Shown: one piece after another, positions 1-9,941 of the stretch | Layout of the letters: each line of letters opens with the position of its first letter | Numbering within the stretch: the first letter of the stretch is position 1 | Assembly (NCBI GenBank): GCA_002104935.1 | Contig: MCGT01000011.1 | Location: forward strand, 682,001-746,000 | Direction: 5' to 3' | From: Hesseltinella vesiculosa | Lineage: Eukaryota > Mucoromycota > Mucoromycetes > Mucorales > Cunninghamellaceae | DNA length: 64,000 nucleotides | Notes under the pieces: model-generated | Told to the model about the DNA's origin: nothing | What the model saw: the letters and a program-made list of their open reading frames with translations, nothing else | Database searches by the model: none | Position numbers and translations under genes: made by a program

Positions 1-2159
1 ATAGCAATGCGTTGCTTTTGGCCGCCGCTCAAGGAAACAGACCGTTCGCCGACCTGGGTGTCGTACTGGTCGTGGAAGGATTCGATGAAACTGGCGCAGT
101 TGGCCAGCTGGGCTGCCGATTTGATCTCGTCCATGGTAGCGCCTGGTCGACCATACGCTATGTTTTCGGCAATGGTGCCATGGAATAAGGTAGGTTCCTG
201 CGACACGATGCCCACTTGCTCGCGCCACCAATGTAGGTTCAGGTCCTTGATATTCACATCGTCCACATACACATTGCCCTGGTCAGGATCATAGTAACGC
301 AGTAGCAAAGACCCAATTGTGCTCTTGCCGCAACCTGAAGGTCCCACGACAGCAACAACTGAATGAAAAAAAAAAAAAAAAAAAACTTAGCGACTTGTCT
401 AGGTGATGGGTGGTATTCTATTTTTCTGCTTACCAGAGCCTGGCTTGACAGAGAGCGATAAATTCTTGAAAATAGGATTCTGGTCGCGCGTAGGGTAGGT
501 AAAGAAGACGTTTTCAAACCGGATCTTGCCATGTAACGGATTCAGGGACTGGCCACCTACGTAGAAAAAAAAAAAAGTGAGTGATGCATTTTTTATTCAA
601 AAGCGTCCTGCTTACCTGACATCTGAATCTTGCTCTTGCGACCCAGCAATTCGAACAATCGGTCTGATGCACCAATAGCTTTGGCAATTTCCGAGTAAAA
701 TGAGGTCAGGCCTGCCAAACAAGAAAAAAATAAACGTCCACCGTCAGCATTGTTATTCTGAAACTCTTTCACTTACCACCCAGTGACGTTCCGACATAGG
801 CTGTGTATAACATAAAGGATGCCAGCTCACCAATGGTGATCACATTGTTCAGGACCATGTCGCCGCCATACCATAGCACGGACAAAACCGCCAGGTTGCC
901 CGACAGACCAGCGCCTCCAAAAAAGGCACCGCTTGCCAAGGCTTCCTTCTTTGCAAGCTTGAACAGATCGCTGACCTTGATGGCATACATCTTGCTTTCG
1001 GCTTCTTCCTTGGCAAACGCCTGCACCGTCCGGATCGCGCTGATCTTTTCCTCTGACACCTTTGTGATTTCGGCCACGGCCGTCTGGGTCTTTCTGGACA
1101 GTTTCTTCACATAACGACCATAGACTATCGCAAACATAGCCACCGGCGGCACTACCAGCATCATTGTCCCTGTCAGCTGAGGACTATCTCACCGAAATTA
1201 AGAATCAAATGAATCAGTGCCATTCAAGAACTCCATTTTCGTTTTTTTTTTTTTTTTTTTTTTTTACCTGACGTAAAGCATCATGCCTGAGCCAACAAGG
1301 GCTGTGGCTAAAGCCCTAAAAGAGAGAAAAAGAGAGAAGCAATGGTGAGAAGACGTCCATTTTCACGTGATTCTTATGATTTCATGCATTACCGAAGGCC
1401 GTCGCTGACGTTGTTGGTGACGCTCTTTCCGACAATGGCGGCATCTGTGGATAGACGTGAGATCAATTCGCCAGTGCGGTTACGATCAAAAAAAGCCATT
1501 TCTTGCTGGAGGATGTTCTTGTACAGGTCATTGCGGAGCCGCTGGATGATACGCTCGCCAGAGAGTCGGAACAGAATGACCCGGCCCACGTTGGCGGTAG
1601 CGCCCACCGTGAACACCAAGGCTAGAGCGCCAAAAAATTCAGGGAGGGTCAGGCCAAAAGCATTTTCCTTGGCTGATTCGGGTTTCGTCACAATATCAAT
1701 AATGCGGCCCATCGAAAACGGCACAGACATGGTGATCGACGAGGAAATAAGCAGCAAACCAATCGCCCCTACGAAGCAAAAAATAAAAAAACAGGTCAGT
1801 CCCGTCCTCTTGGTTGCCCCACTTTATCTTTCTTACTTACCGGTGATGCTCTTTGCTTCAGGCTTGGCCAAGGCAAACAGCCGTTTGGTATCTTTCCAGT
1901 TGGTGGTTTTTTTGGAGGAATGACTGGTTGATTCTTCGACAGCGGCAGCTACTTTTTGCTTATCAGAGAGGACTGATCGTGTGTTCGAGAGCCATCGACG
2001 AGCAGAATTATGCAATCCAGGGCGAGTCATAGGTTGCGTCAGTAGCGCAGCGCTGGCTGGGAGAGGCTGCATTGGTATCGATCGATGCGAGCTGGAGAAT
2101 CCATGTCTAGCCCTTGAAGTTGAAGACGTCAGCCAACGTCGTGATGTAGAACACAACAT
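1..2159 (-). CDS. Mitochondrial ABC half-transporter (MDL1/ABCB10-like), 3' part outside window
   Basis: Half-size ABC exporter expected in the mitochondrial inner membrane, exporting peptides or a related substrate by ATP hydrolysis. Seven exons are visible: 2159-1841, 1768-1393, 1315-1268, 1183-777, 711-616, 556-434 and 358 to the window edge; phases agree throughout. Residues 1 to about 100 are Ser/Arg-rich, like a mitochondrial presequence. The membrane domain follows and includes IYGRYVKKLS-type ABCB10 signature stretches (read here as VYGRYVKKLSRKTQ) and AGLSGNLAVLSVL. The ATPase domain starts near residue 430: Walker A GPSGCGKST (about 462-470), Q-loop SQEP, and signature LSGGQKQRIA right at the window edge. 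Walker B and the H-loop lie outside. ABCB10/Mdl1 is preferred over Atm1 because of the membrane-domain wording; the exact paralog (Mdl1 or Mdl2) is not settled. Confidence 0.9.
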
Positions 2160-3238
2160 GGTTCAATTAGACACCTTTATGTAAAAAAAAAAATGATAAT
2201 GGAAAGCGAAAGAAAAAAAAAACTGCCAGGCAAAAAAAAAATAATAAATAAAAACTGGCCAGAACACAGCAAAAAAAAAAAAAAACCTGGCAGCTGGATG
2301 GCCTCAGCACAAACAAAAATGGCATGGAAACAGCAATATATAATATATAAACGAATGAGGCAGCCAAACAGTGGAAAAATCAGCGGGCACTAGTAGGGCT
2401 CATTTGACCTACAAAATGAAGATTTTCAATGGCTGTAACCTCTTACTGTACAAAAGCGAGGTTCACAGTAGACAATTGAGAGCAGGCAAAAAACCCCCCA
2501 CCCCACTTTTTTAAGCTTGAAAACCTGTAAATTGTAGTAATGTACCGTATTGACCACTTCTTCATCACACTGGGACTTTGTTCATGGTAATGTTGGATTG
2601 CTGATCACCTATAGCCCTGTGTTGGTCAGGAAGCAAGAGCAACAAGCGGCGTATGAATTTGTCGATGTGAAAAAAAAAAAAAAAAAGCAGATACACACAG
2701 CACTTTTGAGTGATTGGACCAATGTGAGATTTCATATGGGCACGCAAATGCATGAATGATGCTGGTGTACAAAAAACCAGGACGATTGGTGGGGGCCACC
2801 CAGCCAACTTTTGATCAGGTTGATGTTGACACTTTTGCTTCCCCGGCAAAAAAAAAAAAAAATGAGGTCACCCGGGCGATCTGATCGAAGGTTGCTTTAT
2901 GAAAATTCACCCCGAATTTTGCACATCAGTGCAAAATCAAGCAATGGCAATGTCATCGACTGATTCTGTATATTGTACAGCGCACTCTGGGATGTTTGAT
3001 CAAGTTTCCATCTTTGGCTCCATGGCGCTTGACTTAGCAAGTTATACACTTGATAGTTTTGACAAAGGCTCTTCGAACATTTCTTGGTGCATCAGGCACG
3101 GTTTGAAAGTGTACAAGTGCAACGGCGACCCCGCGAAATAGGAGTAAACGAGGAAAAGGTGCGGGTTGAAGCATCATTGTACGGGCGAAAAGTATCCTGT
3201 TTGGCTACGTCTACTCGCGTTACCATGTTCATTTTTTA
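2160..3238. other. Intergenic, with a dispersed-repeat copy
   Basis: No gene is supported between the ABC transporter start and the glycosyltransferase stop. The first 250 bases are A-rich leader of the ABC gene with several poly(A) runs. From about 2697 to 2935 there is a diverged copy of a repeat also seen at 38.12 kb and inside every 2.19-kb array unit (shared wording: gattgg-ccaatgtgagattt, atgcatgaatg, gacgattggtgg, ccaacttttgatc). Short open frames here are interrupted and lack family resemblance. Confidence 0.6.
2697..2935. repeat. Dispersed-repeat copy A (diverged)
   Basis: Shares ordered blocks with 38120-38390 and with part of each array unit. Shared anchors are cacttttg-gtgattgga, caatgtgagattt, gcatgaatg, gacgattggtgg and agccaac, and then gatctgatcgaa. 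No coding capacity seen and no clear terminal repeats. Confidence 0.5.
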
Positions 3239-4639
3239 TTACACAGTGGCATCAAAAGGGAAGCCATTGCGGTCGAATGGAGGCTTGCAAAGGTCGCTGC
3301 ATTTGTAGGCTTGGCTAGCGAGCTTGTCGCTCAAAAAGGGGAGGAAGCGCTCGACATCGACCTTGCGGCTGACTTGCTTGCGATACATCTCCACGACTTC
3401 CCACTTCACATCGGCCGGATTTTCATCTCGCATCACCGCTGCAACTTGCTCAGCAGAGAGGTCAGGTGCCAGTTCCTTGACGAGGGCAGGTTCGAATTCT
3501 TGACAGCTTGCTCGCGTGCATTCAAATGTGTAGAGGCGGATGCCGATCGATGTCATGGGCCAGTAGAACCAGCTCTCGGTGTAATAGCGTGCATCAATAG
3601 AGATGATGATGCTGTTGGGCTTCATGAACACACCAGCACCCTGGCCGTTTCCAAACGAGGCAATCAGCACGTCCACGTCCTTGACGAGCTCGGCCGAGCT
3701 CCGCATGTCGCATCCGTCATCAAATCGAATTTCGCGGATCACGTCGTGTGGGTATGCTTGTCGTAAGGCCGTGATCAACTCGGGTATATTGGTGATGTGC
3801 CGGGACTTGGCTCGGTTTAGGATGGCGAAGACGCGAGTCTTGGGCTGGTCGGTACTGGCGTTTCCATACGTGGCATGTTCCGTCACAGAGCCAAGGCACG
3901 GGTTGGTTTGAGGAGACAAGGTTGTGTTTAGCACCTCAGACTTGAAGGCGCTGTAGTGGTCATGAGGGATGTTGCGTTCACAGTACCAGAGCGAGCAACG
4001 GTTGCCGGTGCCAACGACGGCCCGATCAAAGCACATGGGTAGCATTGGCAGCTTCGTTTGGCGTTTGCTGGTGACATCCCATGAATCCATGACCAAGTCA
4101 TGCCCAGGCGGAAAGATCTCCATATCCAGCACTGTGTGTTTTGTCCAGAACGTCTGTGCACGAAGGGTCCAATCGGATGCTGTGTGTGGAGGTGGGTGCT
4201 GCTGGCGGTCGTCCATCATCGTACTGAAAAGCGGCATCAAGCCATTGTAGAGGAAATGCGAAAAATGGAAGGGGGAGAACAAGCCGTAGACATAGAGCGT
4301 GTCCTTGATATGCTGCGAAGCTCGGAGCCAAGGCTGGGACCCTTGAGGAAAGGCTTTGATTTGCAGCCACAGGTCTTCGTCTTCATTGGCATTGATCAGA
4401 TTCACAGCTGGAGGAACACCTGTTGCATCGTTATCAACAATGACAAATGGTCCATGCCATCGGTCCACGCACAGATTGGTGATATGACAAATGCGATTTC
4501 GGTCAGTGGTGCCTAGGCATTTCCAGCTCGAAGGAGGTATCGGCGTGGTGGCAGTGGCAATGAACAATACAAAGTAGAGCCCATATAAGAGAACCAGGAA
4601 CAAAAAAATATTGCGAAGTCTAGACAGTCGGAAGTACAT
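3239..4639 (-). CDS. GT61-family (DUF563) glycosyltransferase, type II membrane protein
   Basis: Single-exon gene of 466 residues. The N-terminus has a short basic stretch followed by one hydrophobic segment (about residues 10-31), then a lumenal domain, the type II Golgi/ER topology of GT61 enzymes. GT61 members (EOGT, POMGNT2, plant xylosyltransferases) transfer sugars such as GlcNAc or xylose to glycoproteins or glycans. Around residue 328 is the family block SFGNGQGAGVFMKP followed by NSIIISID and, about 25 residues later, the conserved C-terminal Trp/Tyr-rich stretch. In many relatives this block reads HGAxLxNxxF; here Asn/Gln replace the usual His. Paired cysteines occur around residues 41-57 and near the end (KCSDLC). 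Start is the ATG before YFRLSRLRN; its 5' end faces the F-box gene 343 bp away (divergent pair). Acceptor and donor sugars are unknown. Confidence 0.85.
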   Translation of the reverse strand: MYFRLSRLRNIFLFLVLLYGLYFVLFIATATTPIPPSSWKCLGTTDRNRICHITNLCVDRWHGPFVIVDNDATGVPPAVNLINANEDEDLWLQIKAFPQGSQPWLRASQHIKDTLYVYGLFSPFHFSHFLYNGLMPLFSTMMDDRQQHPPPHTASDWTLRAQTFWTKHTVLDMEIFPPGHDLVMDSWDVTSKRQTKLPMLPMCFDRAVVGTGNRCSLWYCERNIPHDHYSAFKSEVLNTTLSPQTNPCLGSVTEHATYGNASTDQPKTRVFAILNRAKSRHITNIPELITALRQAYPHDVIREIRFDDGCDMRSSAELVKDVDVLIASFGNGQGAGVFMKPNSIIISIDARYYTESWFYWPMTSIGIRLYTFECTRASCQEFEPALVKELAPDLSAEQVAAVMRDENPADVKWEVVEMYRKQVSRKVDVERFLPFLSDKLASQAYKCSDLCKPPFDRNGFPFDATV

Positions 4640-4982
4640 GCCACCTACGCATCGACAACAAGATGAGAATCAGATCGATAGAGTAAGAAAAAAAAAAAAA
4701 CTCGTCAGTGGCGCCGTTTTTTTGTTTGTGCTATGCGTAAGGCTATTTTTATGCCAGCAGCAATGCTCTTCCAAACTAATTTTGTCCTCTGTGCATACTA
4801 TGAACAAGGAGCTATATTGTGACTGTTCTTCATCAACCTTCCTTTAGCTAAAACGTTAATCCCAAGGCAGGTCGCCATTTTCCAGGCACAGTGTCATTCA
4901 ATAGAAATTTTTAAAAAAAAAATCAGCCGTTGTCCTTTTTTTTTTTTCTCTTCCTTCTCTATTTTTCTTATTATTTTACCTG
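4640..4982. promoter_or_regulatory. Divergent intergenic promoter region
   Basis: 343 bp between the starts of the minus-strand glycosyltransferase and the plus-strand F-box gene. It must hold both 5' regions. The visible features are poly(A) and poly(T) runs and a pyrimidine-rich tract just before the F-box ATG (about 4935-4980). No defined operator was recognised. Confidence 0.4.
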
Positions 4983-6224
4983 ATGACCAGACCAGTATAT
5001 GCAAAGCTATTGGAGATATTTATGGAATCGAATCGTAGATATGAAGAACGAGTCGCATTTCAGAATCGCCATCTTTCGGGAGCCGAGCCCAACCCGCCAC
5101 CCGTCATGGTGAGAACGAATGATCAAGCCAGCACGATCGCCACCTCTCCTGTTGCCCAGCAGGAAAAGAGCCAAGACATTCTTAGCCTGGGAAAGAGATC
5201 AGTCGATGATGAAGGTCATATCTCTCCACCACAATCACAAGGCAAAAAAATCAAATACGATCTTGAATCATCAGATGCTCACCAACGTGAGCGATTGGAC
5301 ACTCGCACTAATGCTTTTGACCTTGCCCTTATCAATGACGCTGCCTCGTTTAACGTTGTACTGGACGAGATCCAACCTCTTCCGCCTTCTGACATTGTCA
5401 ATGATGTCGGGAAAAGTGTTATGAGTGATATCAACTTCCACCAAGTCATCAAAAGGATTATTCAAAAGTGCAGCCAGCCATCTGTTATCGATGATAGAAC
5501 TCAGCTGCCAGACATGCTTGGGCATTTGAAGCTCCCCGAGCTATTGTGGGCTCACATCCTGCAATATCTTCCCCTCAGCACAGCCGCCCATTGCCGCCTG
5601 GTTTCAGCCCGATGGAACTATGTGATCCAACGGTCGCCCACTTGGTTCCACCGCATGTGGCCCGCCCAACGAAATCGATTCTTGAGCGTGAACCGCTCCA
5701 AAACTGACCTCCTTTGCACCACTCTGCCTTTCCACTCCTTGCTCAACTCCCATATCAGTGGTCGATTTATGTGTGACAGTTGCTATGCCTATCCCAAATT
5801 CACTGCTTTCAAGCACGGACCCCAGGCCGTTCTCCCCGTTTTCATTGGTCCCTTCCTTCACGAGCGCTACACAGACATCGACGACGAAGGAATCCCCATC
5901 CCCCCTGCATTTTTCATGCCTTCGCCTGGTGACCCTTACTATATCAACTTGTGCCTTCCCTGCCGCCGAGCTTACTTCTCTCGCCGCCCAGAGCCCATGC
6001 CAAGTTGCCCAACTGACCTGACCATCACATCGAAACAAGCCAGCCGGAGCTTTGCCGTGTTCAAAACCCAGTTGAAAGGTCGTGGATTCAGACCAAATGC
6101 ACTTCCTATCCACGAAGTCATTCGCATTGCGCGCCACAAACTTGGCGGGGATGTTGGTATCGCCTGCCATCGCTCCTCCAACACCCCAGCTGCTTCTCCT
6201 ATGCCCAAGATTGAATCCGCATGA
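4983..6224 (+). CDS. F-box protein with a C-terminal Cys-pair domain
   Basis: Single exon, 413 residues. The F-box lies at about residues 183-226 (LPELLWAHILQYLPLS, then CRLVSARWNYVI and a W-rich end), so the protein should dock to Skp1 and serve as substrate adaptor of an SCF ubiquitin ligase. Residues 1-150 are polar and probably disordered. The C-terminal half has two CxxC pairs, CDSC near residue 264 and CLPC near 324, separated by about 55 residues, compatible with a zinc-binding fold of the kind seen in several fungal F-box proteins; that fold is inferred. No leucine-rich or WD repeats follow. A decayed copy of residues about 310-365 is found 12 kb downstream (18.06-18.21 kb), beyond the tandem array. 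Substrate is unknown. Confidence 0.8.
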   Translation: MTRPVYAKLLEIFMESNRRYEERVAFQNRHLSGAEPNPPPVMVRTNDQASTIATSPVAQQEKSQDILSLGKRSVDDEGHISPPQSQGKKIKYDLESSDAHQRERLDTRTNAFDLALINDAASFNVVLDEIQPLPPSDIVNDVGKSVMSDINFHQVIKRIIQKCSQPSVIDDRTQLPDMLGHLKLPELLWAHILQYLPLSTAAHCRLVSARWNYVIQRSPTWFHRMWPAQRNRFLSVNRSKTDLLCTTLPFHSLLNSHISGRFMCDSCYAYPKFTAFKHGPQAVLPVFIGPFLHERYTDIDDEGIPIPPAFFMPSPGDPYYINLCLPCRRAYFSRRPEPMPSCPTDLTITSKQASRSFAVFKTQLKGRGFRPNALPIHEVIRIARHKLGGDVGIACHRSSNTPAASPMPKIESA

Positions 6225-6645
6225 AGCTTCAACCTTTTTTTTTCGGCTACAGCACTTCCCGTGTTCTATCAATATGATCCACCATACCCACACTCTTTAG
6301 TTTCCATATTTTTTCCTAGTCCCTCAGCGTGTTCAGTAAAAAAATCCATGATTTGCTAATGTTTCTCTGTTGCAAGTTAAGCGCCAAACGTTTGAGTAGG
6401 AGACTTACTCAGGCTAAAAACGCCCAATTATACCACCCTTCGGTCCAAGCAACCGTACCTCTCTTCTCCACGAATATGCCACTGGGTTGTGATTTTTAAC
6501 ACTGGTCAATTCTCACCAAGGGCGATCAGCCCGAGCAGTTTGGGGTGGAGGTCCCTTTTTTTTTGGCTGAAAAAAGAAAACCGTGTCGGACATTGTAATT
6601 TTTTTTTTTTTTTTCGTTTTGCCTTTTTTTTTAGGCTGGGGAAAA
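6225..6645. other. F-box 3' region with a segment duplicated beyond the array
   Basis: Non-coding stretch downstream of the F-box stop. Bases about 6483-6585 (starting ctgggttgtgatttttaaca) recur with few changes at about 17520-17625 on the same strand. The tandem array begins at about 6646, directly after a T-rich stretch and a G/A-rich junction. Confidence 0.6.
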
Positions 6646-7334
6646 GGAGGTCCCAAAAACTACTTGATACCAAATTGGCTGGGCAACCTTCATAGATTGA
6701 CTTGATTTTTTCACTATCCATATATTGCTTTAAAACCTGAACCCATGCAAAATTTAATCTTGATTCATTCATTCAAAACTGCAATAGAGTAATATCTTTT
6801 TTTGTAAAAAGCAAAGGGTCTCTCTGGCGACCTGGCCAAAAAATCCTCCATTTTCATCAAAAATTTAAGCGTCCAATCTTTTGCATGTAACTGATACTTG
6901 ATGAGGTGGGATGGAAGTCACAATAAAAAGCTTTGTATGGGACGTGGTACCAAGCTAGAACAGCCAGAAATCATGGCTGCCCAGCCATTTTGCAAGGAAG
7001 GCCCATCTTTTTTTAGGTGAGCCTAGTTCTTCACCGTCTTATCCAAGTGCCGTATAATTTTAACTGTCAATATTTCCCATTAAGTACCAATTCCAAGTAC
7101 AGTTTGGTGTGAATCATATCATCTGCCATCCTTTCCCACTATGTACCAAAAACGCAACCATGTCGATGAAAAGCACTGGGGAAAAACGGGAATCACTGCC
7201 GCTTAGGCTTGAGGCTTTGGTCCCAAGAATTAACTAAGCCGTGCTTGGATTGGTTGAACCTTAAATCCTATCTGTAAAACAAAAAAAATTGTTTTTTTTT
7301 CTTTCGTTCTTTTCTCTTTCTCTTTTTTCATCTC

Positions 7335-7508
7335 TCCTTCCTTCATGGAAGCATACTTGCCCTTCTTTCGTGGAAGCATACTTTTCCTTCCTTCGTGGAA
7401 GCATACTTTTCCTTCCTTCGTGGAAGCATACTTGTCCTTCCTTCGTGGAAGCATACTTTTCCTTCCTTCGTGGAAGCATACTTTTCCTTCCTTCGTGGAA
7501 GCATACTG
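7335..7508. repeat. 25-bp minisatellite, 7 copies, unit 1
   Basis: Seven consecutive copies of a 25-bp motif (consensus ttccttccttcgtggaagc plus atactt). Copies 1 and 4 end in ttg rather than ttt, copy 1 reads cttcatgg, copy 2 reads ccttctttcg, and the last ends in actgggg. Each copy carries the short inverted pair CTTC-GTG-GAAG. It lies 240-410 bp upstream of the array gene. The same copies in the same order occur at about 9530-9703, 11721-11894 and 13916-14089. Confidence 0.95.
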
Positions 7509-7746
7509 GGGAGACTTTCTCCCTCTTTTTATTTTTTTTTATCAAAAATACAAATGAAAAAAAAAAAAAAAAAAAACATGAGAATCGTGCCTACCATACT
7601 AGTTAAGGATTCTTGAAAGAAAGCCTTTCCTTTTAACATGTAAAAGCATGGTAGTTTTAAATTCCAATCAGGAGCAAGCTGTTTTTTAAAAATATAACTT
7701 CGATCAGTAGCAAACTGATCTTTGCTTTCTTTTGCCTTTTTCAACC

Positions 7747-8649
7747 ATGCCGTGCTTTTCTTGCCATCATCCGCAAAAACAAGTTTTACTAAAAGGAACC
7801 ATTTTAAAGACAAAAACAGAAACCGATATTTTAGCAGCTTTGGCGCGATGCACACCAAACCGCCCTCTCCATGTTGTGAAGAGACAGCAGCACGACGACT
7901 TTTGCTACGTGCACTTTCATAATGAAACGCATGCTGCAACATTCTATTTGTTTTATGCAAAACAACGACGCACAGTTTGTGAGCAGTTGCCCACCATCAT
8001 CGTCAGACCAGCTCTCCTTCCCAACAAGCAGCCAGTTGCTTATGTAAGCCTTTTTTTACCTGGACTCTTTACTGAATGAACTAACGTGATCTTTTCTGGA
8101 TAGGACATGACAAACGTGCAAACCACACTCGATCGGAACTCTTTATGCGCTTGCCAAACCACACGAGCAACTTCCTCGAAGCAGCCAACCACACCAACCC
8201 CATCGACCAATGAATGTCATGTTGGAGATGAAAATGACGTTGCTCTGGAAACACAACACCATGGCGAACCTGATATCCTTCCTACTGAACTATATGATGT
8301 TGATGAGAGTGAAACCACACGAGCAACTTCCTCGAAGCAGCCAACCACACCAACCCCATCGACCAATGAATGTCATGTTGGAGATGAAAATGACGTTGCT
8401 CTGGAAACACAACACCTTGGCGAACCTGGTATCCTTCCTACTGAACTATATGATGTTGATGAGAGTGAAACCCCACGTCCCAAGAACCCATCCCCCCACA
8501 TTGACAATACTCAGCATGGATGGAGACTACAACTCAAACATGTTATAGCCGGCTTGAAGCGAGAGATTGATGAAAAAGACGACGAATTGCATCGAATGAA
8601 GAAAAAACTCAAGCTTCTATGTGAAATTCTTGAAGATTCAGAAATGTGA
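7747..8649 (+). CDS. Array gene copy 1: RRM-like / coiled-coil protein of unknown function
   Basis: Two exons, 7747-8043 and 8104-8649, joined by a 60-nt intron (gtaagc … gatag), 280 residues. I do not recognise the family. Residues 1-99: an N-terminal CFSCHH cluster, then a beta-alpha-beta-beta-alpha-beta pattern with an RNP2-like VLLKGTIL and an RNP1-like DFCYVHFH, suggesting an RRM-type nucleic-acid-binding fold (inference). Residues about 118-221 are two 52-residue direct repeats (TTRATSSKQPTTPTPSTNEC start, ELYDVDESE end), duplicated at DNA level with a 156-bp period. The last about 50 residues are highly charged and coiled-coil-like (LKREIDEKDDELHRMKKKLK). The start is the first ATG in frame after a T-rich leader. 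Four tandem copies exist in the window. An intact reading frame in three of four copies argues for a real gene. Confidence 0.55.
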
Positions 8650-8732
8650 AAATATTCAAATACCCATTTACCCCTTTTTTACCTCTCTTTTCTTGTTCCA
8701 TCTTTTACCCAAAAAAATAAATGGCAAATGCT

Positions 8733-8845
8733 CCTCCACAGTGCTTTTGGATGATGGGATTGATATGAAATTTTGTATGTGAGCACAAACGCATGAATGT
8801 TGACGGTGGTGAAGAACCAGGTCGGATGATGCAGGTCAGTGGAGG
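8733..8845. repeat. Dispersed-repeat edge inside each array unit (unit 1/2 junction shown)
   Basis: Reads cagtgcttttggatgatggg, then gattgatatgaaattttgta, acgcatgaatgttgacggtg and accaggtcggatg, matching the first half of copies A and B. The array unit boundary falls just to its right; equivalent stretches occur in units 2, 3 and 4 (near 10928, 13120, 15315). Confidence 0.5.
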
Positions 8846-9529
8846 TCCCAAAAACTACTTGATACCAAATTGGCTGGGCAACCTTCATAGATTGACTTGA
8901 TTTTTTCACTATCCATATACTGCATTAAAACCTGAACCCATGCAAAATTTAATCTTGATTCATTCATTCAAAACTGCAATAGAGTAATATCTTTTTTTGT
9001 AAAAAGCAAAGGGTCTCTCTGGCGACCTGGCCAAAAAATCCTCCATTTTCATCAAAAATTTAAGCGTCCAATCTTTTGCATGTAACTGATACTTGATGAG
9101 GTGGGATGGAAGTCACAATAAAAAGCTTTGTATGGGACGTGGTACCAAGCTAGAACAGCCAGAAATCATGGCTGCCCAGCCATTTTGCAAGGAAGGCCCA
9201 TCTTTTTTTTAGGTGAGCCTAGTTCTTCACCGTCTTATCCAAGTGCCGTATAATTTTAACTGTCAATATTTCCCATTAAGTACCAATTCCAAGTACAGTT
9301 TGGTGTGAATCATATCATCTGCCATCCTTTCCCACTATGTACCAAAAACGCAACCATGTCGATGAAAAGCACTGGGGAAAAACGGGAATCACTGCCGCTT
9401 AGGCTTGAGGCTTTGGTCCCAAGAATTAACTAAGCCGTGCTTGGATTGGTTGAACCTTAAATCCTATCTGTAAAACAAAAAAAATTGTTTTTTTTTCTTT
9501 CGTTCTTTTCTCTTTCTCTTTTTTCATCT

Positions 9530-9703
9530 CTCCTTCCTTCATGGAAGCATACTTGCCCTTCTTTCGTGGAAGCATACTTTTCCTTCCTTCGTGGAAGCAT
9601 ACTTTTCCTTCCTTCGTGGAAGCATACTTGTCCTTCCTTCGTGGAAGCATACTTTTCCTTCCTTCGTGGAAGCATACTTTTCCTTCCTTCGTGGAAGCAT
9701 ACT
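9530..9703. repeat. 25-bp minisatellite, unit 2
   Basis: Same seven-copy 25-bp tract as in unit 1, with the same variant copies in the same order. Confidence 0.93.
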
Positions 9704-9941
9704 GGGGAGACTTTCTCCCTCTTTTTATTTTTTTTTATCAAAAATACAAATGAAAAAAAAAAAAAAAAAAACATGAGAATCGTGCCTACCATACTAGTTA
9801 AGGATTCTTGAAAGAAAGCCTTTCCTTTTAACATGTAAAAGCATGGTAGTTTTAAATTCCAATCAGGAGCAAGCTGTTTTTTAAAAATATAACTTCGATC
9901 AGTAGCAAACTGATCTTTGCTTTCTTTTGCCTTTTTCAACC

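Noticed and set aside
5604..6293. 229-codon minus-strand frame opposite the F-box gene
   Set aside because: Shadow of the F-box coding frame; low-complexity end and no recognisable domain.
7335..7508. Evenly spaced short repeats as a possible CRISPR array
   Set aside because: Copies are contiguous without unique spacers, in a eukaryotic intron-bearing genome with no cas genes.
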